A DNA stretch of 64,000 nt from positions 1 to 64,000 of the forward strand of contig JAHHHR010000013.1 of the NCBI GenBank assembly GCA_019359245.1, given 5' to 3'. Positions 37,297 through 47,144 of this stretch are shown here, piece after piece. The position numbers were made by a program, and so were the translations under genes. This DNA is from Nostoc desertorum CM1-VF14. GTDB taxonomy: Bacteria > Cyanobacteriota > Cyanobacteriia > Cyanobacteriales > Nostocaceae. How positions within the stretch are numbered: position 1 is the first letter of the stretch; each line of letters starts with the position of its first letter. The notes below the pieces were generated by a model, which made no database searches, was not told the DNA's origin, and was given only the letters and a program-made list of their open reading frames with translations.

Positions 37297-38460
37297 ATGT
37301 CATCAATTCTATCTTCCATGCCTCAGGGTTTTAGTGCATTTATTACTAATTTGGGAATACGAGATAAAACTGATGATTTTGTATTTATTAAATCATCAGT
37401 TCCTTGTGTTGCTGATGGAGTCTTCACTCAAAGTCTTTTTGCCGGGCCAAGTGTTACTATTAGCCGCAATAACTTAAAAGATTCACAAGCACAAGCAATT
37501 GTCGTTATATCTAAGAATGCAAATGTAGCTAATGGTTCTGTTGGCATCACTGATGCTCAAGAGGTTCTGCAATTAGTTTCAGCTGAAACTGGAATTGCTA
37601 CACATAACATTGTGATAGCTTCTACAGGTGTAATTGGCAGACGTTACCCGATTGAAAAAATCCGGGCAGGTTTATTAGGATTGGGGAAAAACTTGACTGA
37701 TGCTGATTTTCATGCCGCAGCCCGTGGAATTATGACCACCGATACAGTACCGAAATTAGCTACACGGCAAATAGGCAATGCCAAGCTAGTAGGAATTGCC
37801 AAAGGTGTTGGCATGATTGAGCCTAATATGGCTACCCTTTTAACTTTCTTTTTTACTGACGCTGCAATTTCTCCAAATAGCCTTCGTGCTATTTTTCGCT
37901 CTACTATAGATAAAACCTTTAACTGCTTGAGCGTAGACACTGACACTTCTACTAGTGACTCCGCCGTGATTCTAGCTAATGGTTTAGCCGGTGAAGTTTC
38001 AGAAGCAGATTTTGCCAGTGCATTGCAAGAAGTTGCACAAGAATTGGTGCTGAAAATTGCTAGAGATGCAGAAGGTGCTACCAAAATTATTGAGGTGACT
38101 GTAGATTCAGCGATTAATTATGCACAAGCTAAAACAGTAGCTAAAGCAATTGTGAATTCACCATTAGTAAAAACCGCCGTTTATGGAGCAGATCCAAATT
38201 GGGGGCGAGTTGCTATGGCTATAGGTAAATGTGAAAATGAACAGCAAATAAATCCAGAGCAAGTTTTTATTAGTTTTGATAATGTCAAAGTTTATCCTAA
38301 TAGCTTAACTAATGAAAATCTGGAACAGTTGCGACAAATTATGTCCAAAGATCAAGTAAATATCCACGTTAGTCTCAATATTGGTGAAGCCTCTGCAACT
38401 GTATGGGGTTGCGATCTTTCAGAGGGTTATATAGAAATTAATGGCAAATACTCAACTTGA
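37297..38460 (+). CDS. Divergent ArgJ-family ornithine acetyltransferase homologue
   Basis: This 387-aa protein belongs to the ArgJ/OAT family, N-terminal-nucleophile enzymes that cleave themselves and move an acetyl group between ornithine and glutamate. The cleavage segment 'KGVGMIEPNMATLLTFF' retains the Thr nucleophile (near residue 188), and 'YGADPNWGRVAMAIG' is conserved. The usual oxyanion-side 'NSGNANA' is changed to 'ISKNANVANG', and the N-terminus differs from housekeeping ArgJ. It is probably a paralogue with another acyl donor or acceptor, comparable to the clavulanate-pathway OAT2. No arginine genes adjoin it. Confidence 0.82.
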   Translation: MSSILSSMPQGFSAFITNLGIRDKTDDFVFIKSSVPCVADGVFTQSLFAGPSVTISRNNLKDSQAQAIVVISKNANVANGSVGITDAQEVLQLVSAETGIATHNIVIASTGVIGRRYPIEKIRAGLLGLGKNLTDADFHAAARGIMTTDTVPKLATRQIGNAKLVGIAKGVGMIEPNMATLLTFFFTDAAISPNSLRAIFRSTIDKTFNCLSVDTDTSTSDSAVILANGLAGEVSEADFASALQEVAQELVLKIARDAEGATKIIEVTVDSAINYAQAKTVAKAIVNSPLVKTAVYGADPNWGRVAMAIGKCENEQQINPEQVFISFDNVKVYPNSLTNENLEQLRQIMSKDQVNIHVSLNIGEASATVWGCDLSEGYIEINGKYST

Positions 38461-38923
38461 TTAACAAGAAGAGATACCTCATCAAAACCCCACCCCGCTA
38501 GCAGTTTTGTAGCGTGTGTTATGCCGTAGGCTAACGCACCATCCCTAATTTTCGATGCCTTATAAAAAGGCATCGGGAAAACCTACTCTTTTTAAACATG
38601 GGATGAGAAACACCCCGACGCCGTTGACTGTTGACTGTCAACAGTTAACAGTCAACAGATTGGGATGAGCTGACTACAGATGGATAAGTGGCGCAAGTAC
38701 ATCAAGAGTTAACTGCTTTGTCAAAAAAGTTGACCCAAGTATTTATTGTGTATTATGATATGCTACATTAATGATGAGTTAGATTAAAAAGACTTCCTAG
38801 CCAGTACAGCACGGTGAAACTAAAATTACCATTTGTACGTAATTAGTTGATATTACGAGAAAATTTTTTAAAATCCCCTACTTAACACAAAATAACTCGA
38901 TTAACGCTGCACAACTGACAAAT
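38461..38923. other. Intergenic with hairpin and repeats
   Basis: GTTGACTGTT (38623-38632) pairs with AACAGTCAAC (38647-38656) as a 10-bp stem. The segment near 38704-38727 ('AAGAGTTAACTGCTTTGTCA') resembles the middle of the 48-bp element found upstream of scyA. No gene is seen. Confidence 0.5.
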
Positions 38924-40126
38924 ATGGATTTTGACTATTTTAGAAGTAATGAAGGCACTCCTACAAATAATACGCGGCAAAGCTTGCTTGCTAGCGGTTG
39001 GCGACCGTTTAACCGAGAACTAGATTGGGGGTTTTTGTGGCAACTGTTGTATAGTGACTCCCGCGAATTAACTCAAAAAAGTTTGAATTTAGCAAGTAAT
39101 GTTGCTGATGTCTTGGGACGAAATAATTATGCTTGGTGGGCTAATTTATTAAATGTTGTATCTGATAATACCCGTTACGAAGTTGAAAAGTTTTGGAATT
39201 ACATCACGCCAGATCCTCAATCACCGGATCATCGCTACAAAGATGTTTTGAGTACAGAAACGCCAATTGTTCAATTTGTCAGTCGTAGTAGTATCCCCAT
39301 TGACTATGTTCTTAACCGACTGCAAGAAATTACTGTATTACGAGTTTTACGTGTGTTGGGTAGTCCCGATATTATTACCCAGTATTACTCAGAAAGAGAT
39401 TTTTATTTCCCTATAAATAAATTTGTTAACTGGGAACGTTTAGATGTTATCAATACTGTTTATGCTTACTGGTCGAAGTATGACGTTTGGTTGCAAATTG
39501 ATCCCTACGATCGCGGGCGACGACAATATACTATAATGGCGAAAAATCTTGCGCCGCTAATTAACAAAGCGACTTACGACTTAGCAGTTATGCTGAGTGG
39601 ATATCAAAGTCGTGTAGGCAAGGTTCATAGTCAATTTCCCATTCGCACATTTCCGGCAGATATTCAAAGTTTTACTGATTCTGTACAACAAGCGATTCTT
39701 AATCAAAACCAGTTAGCGGTTGTTGTACATGGACAACCAGGTACTGGTAAAACGGTCTGGACACAGGCAGTAGCAAAAGAAATTCTTGTACCTTTAGGGT
39801 ATGTAATTTTTATTTTAGACCATGATGCGATCGCTAACTTTGTCCCACCGACTTATATAGAGCGTATTTGTATCGTTATTAACGAAGCTGATAATCTAGC
39901 GCAAAATCGTGCTTCTGAGGTAGCTCAATACAATAACAAAACCGAACACATCCTGAGTTTACTGGATGGCACTTTGTATCAAAGTGTAATTGATGAGTCT
40001 GGGATTCAAATGCAGCAACGATTAGTTGTCTTGATGACTTGCAACACTACTGAAAGATTAGATCCAGCCATGTTACGTAAGGGCAGGGTGGATTTAATGT
40101 ATGAGTTTACGCAGCTATTTATTTGA
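38924..40126 (+). CDS. AAA+ ATPase with unknown N-terminal domain
   Basis: This 400-aa protein has an unrecognised N-terminal region of about 240 residues rich in aromatic residues, followed by a AAA+ module: Walker A 'VHGQPGTGKTVW' (near residue 268), a Walker B position reading 'ICIVINEADN' with Asn where Asp is usual, sensor I 'VLMTCNTT' and an arginine finger in 'LDPAMLRKGRVDL'. The arrangement resembles FtsH/BCS1-like AAA proteins. It probably uses ATP to remodel a protein; the Asn substitution may alter hydrolysis. It converges on the scytonemin regulator gene, with 67 bases between. Confidence 0.82.
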   Translation: MDFDYFRSNEGTPTNNTRQSLLASGWRPFNRELDWGFLWQLLYSDSRELTQKSLNLASNVADVLGRNNYAWWANLLNVVSDNTRYEVEKFWNYITPDPQSPDHRYKDVLSTETPIVQFVSRSSIPIDYVLNRLQEITVLRVLRVLGSPDIITQYYSERDFYFPINKFVNWERLDVINTVYAYWSKYDVWLQIDPYDRGRRQYTIMAKNLAPLINKATYDLAVMLSGYQSRVGKVHSQFPIRTFPADIQSFTDSVQQAILNQNQLAVVVHGQPGTGKTVWTQAVAKEILVPLGYVIFILDHDAIANFVPPTYIERICIVINEADNLAQNRASEVAQYNNKTEHILSLLDGTLYQSVIDESGIQMQQRLVVLMTCNTTERLDPAMLRKGRVDLMYEFTQLFI

Positions 40127-40193
40127 ATTGGGTAACTCGTTACACTCTGAACCTAAGGGATAATAGGGTTATAAGCACTGCTTGAAGCTGATT

Positions 40194-41186
40194 TCAGCAA
40201 TTTTGCCAAAATTTTACCTGTTTTTGCGATACAAGTTGATGCTCTTTGCGCCAAGCTTGGGGAGGTAAACCGTGATGTTGGCGAAACTGACGAGAGAAAT
40301 GAGACACATCCTGATAGCCCAATGCTTTCGCTATCTTCTCGACTGTCTGATCATCATTTTGGAGTAGAAAACGAGCGCCCGCCATTCGGCGTTTCACAAT
40401 CCAGCAGTTTACAGTCTCTCCTGTCTGCTTTGCTACTCGGTTAGTTAAGTAAGCAGGTGAGTAACCAACAGCAACAGCCACATCACACAAAGTAATTCCT
40501 TGATGATAATGGGCTTCGATAAAGTCGAAAACTTCTTTTAATTGGGGAATATAGGGAAAGATTGACTTAGGAGGGATCATGATTTCTGTATCAGGGGCTT
40601 CTCTAGTAGAGGTTTCTGTACCAGAGGCTGACGCTCCTAACGTCGCTACCGCTTCTCTACGAGAGGCTTCTGTACCAGAGGCTTCGCCAACGCCAACGCT
40701 ATTGCCAACACTAACGCTAACACCTCCAGCGATCGCTGTAGTATTATCTGCAAATACTGATTTTGGAGCTTTCTCAGATTTCATAGCCCACCAGTATTGA
40801 AGAGTAGCTTGCTTTTGCAAGCGAATAGCGATCGCTCTGAGCAATTCGTCTAGTGTAGAGGGTTTGGTAAGATAATCGTCTGCCCCCAATTCCATAGCTT
40901 TGCGAACATCTGCTTTGGTACTACTGCCAGTCAAAAAAATGAAAGGAATAATTCCTGTAAGAGGATCTTGGCGTAGCGTAGTTAAAACGTTATAACCATC
41001 CATATCTGGCATCGTGATATCGCAAATCACTAAGTCGGGTATATGCTCTTGTGCTTGTTGAATACCAGCAACACCGCTATTAGCACCTATCGTATCAAAA
41101 CCTTTAGCCTCAAGACCTTTTAAGTAAAGATTGCGGGTAACGTTATCATCTTCAATAACGAGAATTTTCTTTGGCGATTCGTACAT
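40194..41186 (-). CDS. AraC-type response regulator of the scytonemin region
   Basis: This 330-aa regulator has a receiver (phosphoacceptor Asp56 in 'LVICDITMPDMDGYN', acidic pocket 'VIEDDN', Lys in 'YLTKP') and a C-terminal AraC helix-turn-helix ('ITLCDVAVAVGYSPAYLTNRV', 'VEKIAKALGYQDVSHFSRQF'). Position and orientation match the NpF1278 two-component regulator next to scyA in Nostoc punctiforme, which accompanies UV-induced scytonemin production. A roughly 55-residue low-complexity linker (about 150-210: 'VSVSVGNSVGVGEASGTEAS') is encoded by interspersed repeat DNA and is absent from the paralogue at 11896. It follows its sensor kinase by 140 bases in the same direction. Confidence 0.92.
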   Translation of the reverse strand: MYESPKKILVIEDDNVTRNLYLKGLEAKGFDTIGANSGVAGIQQAQEHIPDLVICDITMPDMDGYNVLTTLRQDPLTGIIPFIFLTGSSTKADVRKAMELGADDYLTKPSTLDELLRAIAIRLQKQATLQYWWAMKSEKAPKSVFADNTTAIAGGVSVSVGNSVGVGEASGTEASRREAVATLGASASGTETSTREAPDTEIMIPPKSIFPYIPQLKEVFDFIEAHYHQGITLCDVAVAVGYSPAYLTNRVAKQTGETVNCWIVKRRMAGARFLLQNDDQTVEKIAKALGYQDVSHFSRQFRQHHGLPPQAWRKEHQLVSQKQVKFWQNC

Positions 41187-41326
41187 AATTTTTTATTACC
41201 ATAACTTTTTGCAGAAGCTGCTTACTATACTCTTTGGTGAGTATGTAAATAGGCATGAAATAAATGACTTCGTTCCGAGAGTTATGATTGTTAAGTACTA
41301 ATTAACAACTATCTTAATTTCAACAC

Positions 41327-43306
41327 TCATAACTCGGAACTATTAAACTCTGATTTGCTTAATGGCAACATTACGGTAAACGTAGTGCCTGCACCAACTT
41401 GACTTTCTACAGAGACTTGACCGTGATGTATATCTACAAGGGTTTTGAGAATCGATAGCCCTAATCCAGTACCAGGTATACTATCAATATTACTACCACG
41501 GTAAAATGGCTCAAATATTCGTTGTTGATCTGCAACGGAAATACCGATCCCCTTATCTTTGACTTGAAAAATTACTTTCTCATTTTTACAAGAAAGTTTC
41601 AAATCAATTGCAATATTGGAGGGAGAATACTTGATTGCATTGTCGAGCAAATTATTTAAAATCGGCTCTAAGAGTTTTTTATCAATGCAAGCTGTTAAAG
41701 AGTTATCTTGACTCACAAAATTAATTGGAATTTTGCTAACACTCATCTGCATTTGTGTAACTATATCATTACAGAATTGAACTAACTCAAGTGGTTTTGG
41801 TTCACAGTTTATTTTTGCCGCTTCTGCTCTAGAGAAGAACAAAATATCATCCAACATCTGACTGAGTTGTTCGGTGGCTTTTTGAATGTGATCCAGTAGT
41901 GGTTGTATTTTCTTTTGTGTACGTTTGTCTACTTCTTCCTTTAGTAAACTATTAGAAAATGAAACAATATTCAGTGGTGTCCGGAATTGATGGCAGACCA
42001 TAGAAAGAAAACGCGCTCTCAATTCGCTAAGTTGTTTTGCTTGTTCTAAAGCTTGGTTAAGGCCTAATTCTGCATATTTGTAATCGGTAATATCTATGCC
42101 TGCAATCATTTCTACTGGTTTTCCACCAAAATCCAGCCCTCCATCTAGCATTACAACTGCACAAGCTAACCAGCGCTCTGTGCCGTTTTTTGTCAGAATA
42201 CTCATCTCCTGATATTCAAAGTTAGCTGCTTCACCCTGCTTACGTATCTGTCTGCGTTTTTTGCTTTTAATCAGTCGGCGAATATCAAAGCCTGTTAGTA
42301 GTTCCTGTTTTGTGTAGCCAGTGAGTTGCTCTACTGCTGGATTTATATAGCAAAGCCGCGCACCTTGAATCAAAAAAGTGCTGGTATCTGTCGTTTCTGC
42401 TAAAGTCCGAAATCTAACTGCGTTCAGCCGTAATGCTTCTTCAGTTCGTTTCGATTCAGTAATGTCCCAAATGCTCCATACTCTACCAATAATTTTCCCT
42501 TCCAATAAGTGGGGCTTAGAGTAATGTGCAAAAACTCTCCCATCTTTCAACTCTAAAATGTCGTAGCTCTCGAAATCAGATTGGCTAGATACTTCCCAAA
42601 TCAGCCGACTAAAAGCTTGTGGATCTTTAAGCTGGTTCTCAAAAAAAGCTTTACATCGAGGACATTTTTTAGATAGTATTAGGGACTCCGGTATCTGCCA
42701 CATATCCACAAATTTCTGATTCAAGCTCAGAATATCTCCCTCGAAGTTAACTGCAACAATACCAATTGCAGTAGATTCGAGAGTAGAACGAAGTAAAGAA
42801 AGAGATGTTTCTAGTTCTACTTCTTTTGCCTTGAGTTGAGAAAACTCCTGTTGCAAATTGTCTTTGGCATCCCTTAATTCATCAGTCCACTTTTGCACGC
42901 TCAGTTCTACTATTTCATTACTTATCTCACGAGCAAAAGCACAGCCAAATTCCATATTTTGTTGTTTGACATGGCTAATGGATATTTCTACTAGAAATAT
43001 CCGGCCTCCTTTTGCCCGGTAGCGAGATTTAAAGGTAGGGGAACTCTGTGAGCTAATATCTGACCAATTGTGTAGAGAAAAATCTACATCTATATCATGC
43101 AGCCTCATGGAAAGTAATTCCTCACGGGAATACTCAGTCATCCGACAAGTGGCATCGTTGACGTAGAGAAACTGTGCCTTTTCTCCTAAACAGAAGGCAG
43201 CATCTACAGAGTGATTTATTAGGAAGTGAGCAAACTTCATCTCTACTTCTGGTTGTAGTACCGATTGATTGTTTGATCTAGCTAATGTATAATCGCCAGA
43301 ATTCAT
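41327..43306 (-). CDS. Multi-PAS sensor histidine kinase of the scytonemin region
   Basis: This 659-aa soluble kinase has three PAS domains (about 20-130, 165-285 and 290-410), a coiled-coil segment (about 138-168), a HisKA domain ('FLSMVCHQFRTPLNIVSFSN' region, phosphoacceptor His) and an HATPase ('NNLLDNAIKYSPSN', 'DKGIGISVADQQRIF', 'GTGLGLSILKTLV'). A 'CPRC' pair in the second PAS may bind metal or sense redox. It matches NpF1277, divergent from scyA in Nostoc punctiforme, and with the next gene forms a two-component pair. The signal, perhaps UV damage or oxidative state, is not evident from sequence. Confidence 0.92.
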   Translation of the reverse strand: MNSGDYTLARSNNQSVLQPEVEMKFAHFLINHSVDAAFCLGEKAQFLYVNDATCRMTEYSREELLSMRLHDIDVDFSLHNWSDISSQSSPTFKSRYRAKGGRIFLVEISISHVKQQNMEFGCAFAREISNEIVELSVQKWTDELRDAKDNLQQEFSQLKAKEVELETSLSLLRSTLESTAIGIVAVNFEGDILSLNQKFVDMWQIPESLILSKKCPRCKAFFENQLKDPQAFSRLIWEVSSQSDFESYDILELKDGRVFAHYSKPHLLEGKIIGRVWSIWDITESKRTEEALRLNAVRFRTLAETTDTSTFLIQGARLCYINPAVEQLTGYTKQELLTGFDIRRLIKSKKRRQIRKQGEAANFEYQEMSILTKNGTERWLACAVVMLDGGLDFGGKPVEMIAGIDITDYKYAELGLNQALEQAKQLSELRARFLSMVCHQFRTPLNIVSFSNSLLKEEVDKRTQKKIQPLLDHIQKATEQLSQMLDDILFFSRAEAAKINCEPKPLELVQFCNDIVTQMQMSVSKIPINFVSQDNSLTACIDKKLLEPILNNLLDNAIKYSPSNIAIDLKLSCKNEKVIFQVKDKGIGISVADQQRIFEPFYRGSNIDSIPGTGLGLSILKTLVDIHHGQVSVESQVGAGTTFTVMLPLSKSEFNSSEL

Positions 43307-44285
43307 ATTCCTACTCCTTCCTGATAATCAATCAGTACAATAGCCATGAACGAGTTAATAGTCATAACTTACTAAAATCTTTAGGACACTGTTAGGCTAT
43401 TAGAAAATAAGAATAGTTAGTAAATTAAAAAATATTACTAATCAGGTTTACAAAACTTATCATACCAATAAACAGTGAATTATTAAACTAAATTCTTCTA
43501 AAAAAACCTAAAATATTTAAAATTTATTATTTACCTAAACAGTTTTTTATAGTTATACAAACCTAAGACCAATCAAACTTAGATTAGTCGATAAATCTTA
43601 TTAGATAAGAGTTAAAAACTCTTAATCTATAAAGTAGAAAAGATATTTTACATTTAAACTAGACCTGCACCAAACCTAGCTAATGGTTCACCAACCTACA
43701 ATTGCTGGGTTTTGACAGAGGAAAAGTTAAAGTATAAGAATTTTTATCCTTTACCCTTTCCCCAACTAAGGACTTTAGCGAACTACTGGTGTAGAGTCGT
43801 TTGATTGTCAGCATAAATCAATTTGCAGTGCTGGGCTTGGCTTAAATGAACAATTTTTATTCATCAATTTATTTTCTTAAATTATCTTAACCTACTCTCT
43901 CAGGAATTTAACTATAGAAGAATATGATTGGTCATCCGTCCTCAGAAATACATTTGTATTAGAGATATCACAGTTTTTTACGTGTATTTTGCGCTCTTTT
44001 GTTACATAAAAAACATTTATTTTGCTCATGTACGGTATTGATGCTATATTTCACATCAAAATCTAATAAATTCTATCAAGCGAGACAAATATTTAGTTTT
44101 TAGCAATCTCTCAAAAGAAAGATAAAATTTAAGTTATTATGTCTTTAGCGTTACAAGTTAACTTCTTAAAAGTAAGGCTGAAAGACTTATAGGGCTTACC
44201 TTACAAGAGATCCCCCAACCCCGTTAAAAAGAGGATTTTGAAGGTTCTCCCGGTTGTAGCAAGTGGTGTGGGTTAGGGGGAATCT

Positions 44286-44333
44286 AGAAGCAAAAGAATT
44301 GACAACTAGATCAAAAGATTGTTTATTGTAAAC
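44286..44333 (+). promoter_or_regulatory. 48-bp element, copy 1 (upstream of scyA)
   Basis: It begins AGAAGCAAAAGAATTGACAA and ends TTTATTGTAAAC. It aligns without gaps to copies at 44411, 44661 and 58113. The shared core includes GAATTGACA and ATCAAAAGAT. It is proposed as a regulator-binding site. Confidence 0.75.
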
Positions 44334-44410
44334 TCGGTAATGTGTCTTAGCGGCAATCGCAGTGTATTAATGTTTCAAAATGACTAAGTTGGAAATGTCG
44401 CAATCACGAT

Positions 44411-44458
44411 AAAAGCGAAAGAATTAACAGCCTTATCAAAAGATATTTCATTGTAAAT
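44411..44458 (+). promoter_or_regulatory. 48-bp element, copy 2 (upstream of scyA)
   Basis: It begins AAAAGCGAAAGAATTAACAG and ends CATTGTAAAT. It is 125 bases downstream of copy 1, same orientation. Confidence 0.75.
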
Positions 44459-44660
44459 AGGTTTTGTTCATAGTAGCCATCCCAACATAAGCACCTCTCC
44501 AAGCGCCTAATTAATTAGGTCAGCGTTATTAAACTTAACTATGTTAAGTTTCGTAAAGTTTATGAGAAAGGCTTGAATTAAGCTTATTTGCTCGTTTGCA
44601 TACCTTTTATATGGTTTAGTTTTTCCCTACCGACCGACTTAAGCACTGTAGCCATATAGT

Positions 44661-44708
44661 AGAAGCGAAAGATTTGACACCCTCATCAAAGGATTTTTGA
44701 TTGCACAA
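44661..44708 (+). promoter_or_regulatory. 48-bp element, copy 3 (upstream of scyA)
   Basis: It begins AGAAGCGAAAGATTTGACAC and ends TTTGATTGCACAA. It is 250 bases after copy 2 (exactly twice the 1-2 interval) and 240 bases before the scyA start. Confidence 0.75.
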
Positions 44709-44948
44709 CAGTCTTTATCTCTTCTATTCTGGTCACAAGAAGCACAGTATTGATTGCTGTCTGCTCCTGGTAAAAATTTTTTGTTACTGCGCTCCCAAGC
44801 ATCAATCAGCAGTAATCAACTGTTTCTACGAACGATCAAGCTCTGTCATAGTCGTTAAAAACAACAGGGTTGTTTGTATAAAATATTTTAGCGCTGTGAT
44901 TGTAAACTAAAGAGCTTTTGTTTAACTTTATGTAATTACGTAAAACTA

Positions 44949-46835
44949 ATGAGTCAAAACTATACTGGTTCACACTCTCCTCTAGTCGCCACTGAGCCAT
45001 ACAAGGAATTTCCAGCAAACAGATATGTAGAGTCTGTGTCTGACGCTTCGCATCAGCTTGATGAATCGCAGAATAATGCGGAAATTGAGCCTTTTTTAAA
45101 TGACGAAACACCTCCAGCCCTCTCAGTTGCCGATGCGATCGCTCAGATGTTGGTAAATTTGGGAGTAAACAACGCTTTTGGTGTCGCTGGTGGTGCGATG
45201 GCAAGCCTTTGGGGCGCGTTGTCCAATAGCACTATGAATGTATTGAACTTCCGCCATGAATCAGGAGCAGCATTTGCAGCCACCGAAGCATACTTCGCCA
45301 ATAATCGCCCCACTGTAGTTTTTACCACAGCAGGACCGGGGATCACCAACGCTCTCACCGGATTATTCGCGGCTCGTGGTGAAGGTGCAAAGGTAATTTT
45401 GCTCTCAGCTTGCACCTCAGCACCGCAGCGTGGACGCTGGGCAATTCAAGAAACCAGCACTTACACATTGCCCAGTGGAGGGATTTTTACCTCAGGAGAG
45501 TTATTTAACTATGCAATCACGATTGAATCTGCGGCTCAACTACCGCAGATTTTTCGCAAACTTGCTTTAGCTATGGCGCAACCAGGCGGGTTTGTCGCTC
45601 ATTTGAGTGTTCCCACGGCTGTGCAGACAAGTCTAGTTGAGAATATAGCTTTACCTCAACTAGATGTTTCTCCGTTCCCGATGACTGCTTCAAAAGAAGC
45701 GATCGCTAAATCTGTAGAGTTATTATCATCTGGCCCCTTTGCCATCTGGGTTGGTTTCGGTGCGCGTGACGCAGCAGAAGAAATCATTGAACTCGCTGAA
45801 AGAACGGGAGCAGCAGTCATGTGCTCACCCCGTGGTAAAGGTATCTTCCCCGAAGATCATCCCCAGTTTGTGGGTGTCACAGGTTTAGGGGGTCATGCTT
45901 CCGTCTTAACTTATATGGAACAACAACCTCCACTACGCACACTCGTGTTAGGAACCCGCCTTGGTGAACCGACTTCCTTCTGGAGTTCGGCGCTAGTTCC
46001 AAAAGAAGGTTTTGTCCATGTAGATATTGATCCCGAAGTGCCAGGTGTAGCCTATCCACACGTTGAAACTTTCGGAGTTCGGTCTGATATCAAAGCTTTT
46101 GTGGAAGAGTTATTGCAGCAATTACCGGATGCTCCTGATTCCACGACTTTGTCACTACCTCGTCCAGAACACAAAGCAATTGAACCTGCACCAGAGGTAG
46201 ATTATCCAGTGCGGCCAGAAGTATTGATGGCAGCTATTCAAAAGATAATTGTTGAAGATAGCGATGCCGTAGTCATGGCGGAGTGTGGTAACTCCTTTAC
46301 TTGGTCAACTCATCTACTCCAATTTTCCGAAGCCAATCGTTACCGAGTCAGCACCGGAGTCGGCGCAATGGGTCACGCCGTCACAGGAGTGTTGGGTGCA
46401 GCAGTGGCGAACAATGGCAAAGCCGTAGGGATTGTAGGCGATGGCGCAATGCTGATGAATAACGAAATCAGCACAGCCGTGAAATACAAAATTCCTGCGA
46501 TTTGGATTGTCCTCAACGATGCGCGTTACAACATGTGCCATCAAGGTATGAAAATCTTGGGATTAAAAGGCGCAGATGCAACGCTTCCACCAACAAACTT
46601 TGCCATGATTGCTCGTGGTATGGGAGCAGAAGCGATCGTAGTCCTCAGAGAGTCAGATATCGAAGCAGCATTAGAACAAGCGATGGCATCAACTGTTCCC
46701 TTTCTGATTGATGTAGTGATTGACGCTGATCGACCAGCACCTTCTGGGGCACGTAATAAAAGTTTGGCAGCACAAGGGGTCAAATCAAATGCAGCTAAAA
46801 ATGGAGCAAAGCAAGTTTCATTTCCAATGGTTTAA
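44949..46835 (+). CDS. scyA: ScyA, thiamin-diphosphate-dependent acyloin synthase
   Basis: ScyA is an acetolactate-synthase-like enzyme that, with thiamin diphosphate, couples indole-3-pyruvate and 4-hydroxyphenylpyruvate in the first committed scytonemin step (established for the Nostoc punctiforme protein). The 628-aa sequence has the N-terminal pyrimidine-binding domain with Glu in 'NFRHESGAA' (near residue 103), a central domain, and the ThDP/Mg motif 'GDGAMLMNNE...WIVLND' (about 496-523). An N-terminal extension of about 60 residues precedes the first conserved domain. It opens the scy operon, with ScyB 309 bases downstream, and is controlled from the 1.6-kb upstream region. Confidence 0.96.
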   Translation: MSQNYTGSHSPLVATEPYKEFPANRYVESVSDASHQLDESQNNAEIEPFLNDETPPALSVADAIAQMLVNLGVNNAFGVAGGAMASLWGALSNSTMNVLNFRHESGAAFAATEAYFANNRPTVVFTTAGPGITNALTGLFAARGEGAKVILLSACTSAPQRGRWAIQETSTYTLPSGGIFTSGELFNYAITIESAAQLPQIFRKLALAMAQPGGFVAHLSVPTAVQTSLVENIALPQLDVSPFPMTASKEAIAKSVELLSSGPFAIWVGFGARDAAEEIIELAERTGAAVMCSPRGKGIFPEDHPQFVGVTGLGGHASVLTYMEQQPPLRTLVLGTRLGEPTSFWSSALVPKEGFVHVDIDPEVPGVAYPHVETFGVRSDIKAFVEELLQQLPDAPDSTTLSLPRPEHKAIEPAPEVDYPVRPEVLMAAIQKIIVEDSDAVVMAECGNSFTWSTHLLQFSEANRYRVSTGVGAMGHAVTGVLGAAVANNGKAVGIVGDGAMLMNNEISTAVKYKIPAIWIVLNDARYNMCHQGMKILGLKGADATLPPTNFAMIARGMGAEAIVVLRESDIEAALEQAMASTVPFLIDVVIDADRPAPSGARNKSLAAQGVKSNAAKNGAKQVSFPMV

Positions 46836-47144
46836 TTCTAAAACCTGACAATTTCCTTCAATATAGACACTGAAACATCTCAACAAGACGGACTTTACAA
46901 TCCAGTTTTGATTCGTCTATTGAGTAAAAGACAAAGGATGAATTTAGAAGCGACAAAAACTTTATTCCAGCCAAAAAATTACACCTAATCAACTGGAATC
47001 TAAAATTTTTGATTTTTAAACCCTAAGTTTTTTCTTAACTTCATCCAATCTTAATCTTTGAGAAGGTTTTTGTGTCTATATATTTACATTTTGTAATGTT
47101 AATTACTTTCTCTAACCAATTCTAAACAATATCGAGAGGTGAAA
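46836..47144. other. scyA-scyB intergenic region
   Basis: These 309 bases contain no gene. Near 46945-46990 'AGAAGCGACAAAAACT' and 'AATTACACCTAATC' resemble parts of the 48-bp element, but not as one gap-free copy. Sequence length allows an internal promoter before scyB. Confidence 0.5.

Larger units (their letters stand above)
43307..44948. other. Long regulatory region between sensor kinase and scyA
   Basis: A 1.64-kb gap separates the divergent kinase gene and scyA. It has no credible gene, is AT-rich, and holds three gap-free copies of a 48-bp element (44286, 44411, 44661). Between them lie a C-rich repeat near 44210-44280 and unassigned sequence. This is where scytonemin control should be exerted. 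Confidence 0.7.

Noticed and set aside
44286..44708. TTGACA inside the 48-bp copies as a -35 box
   Set aside because: No matching -10 sequence lies at 16-18 bases in any copy, and one copy reads TTAACA; a protein-binding element fits better.
44836..45204. 122-codon minus-strand frame over the scyA start
   Set aside because: It is antisense to scyA, with a composition explained by scyA codon use.
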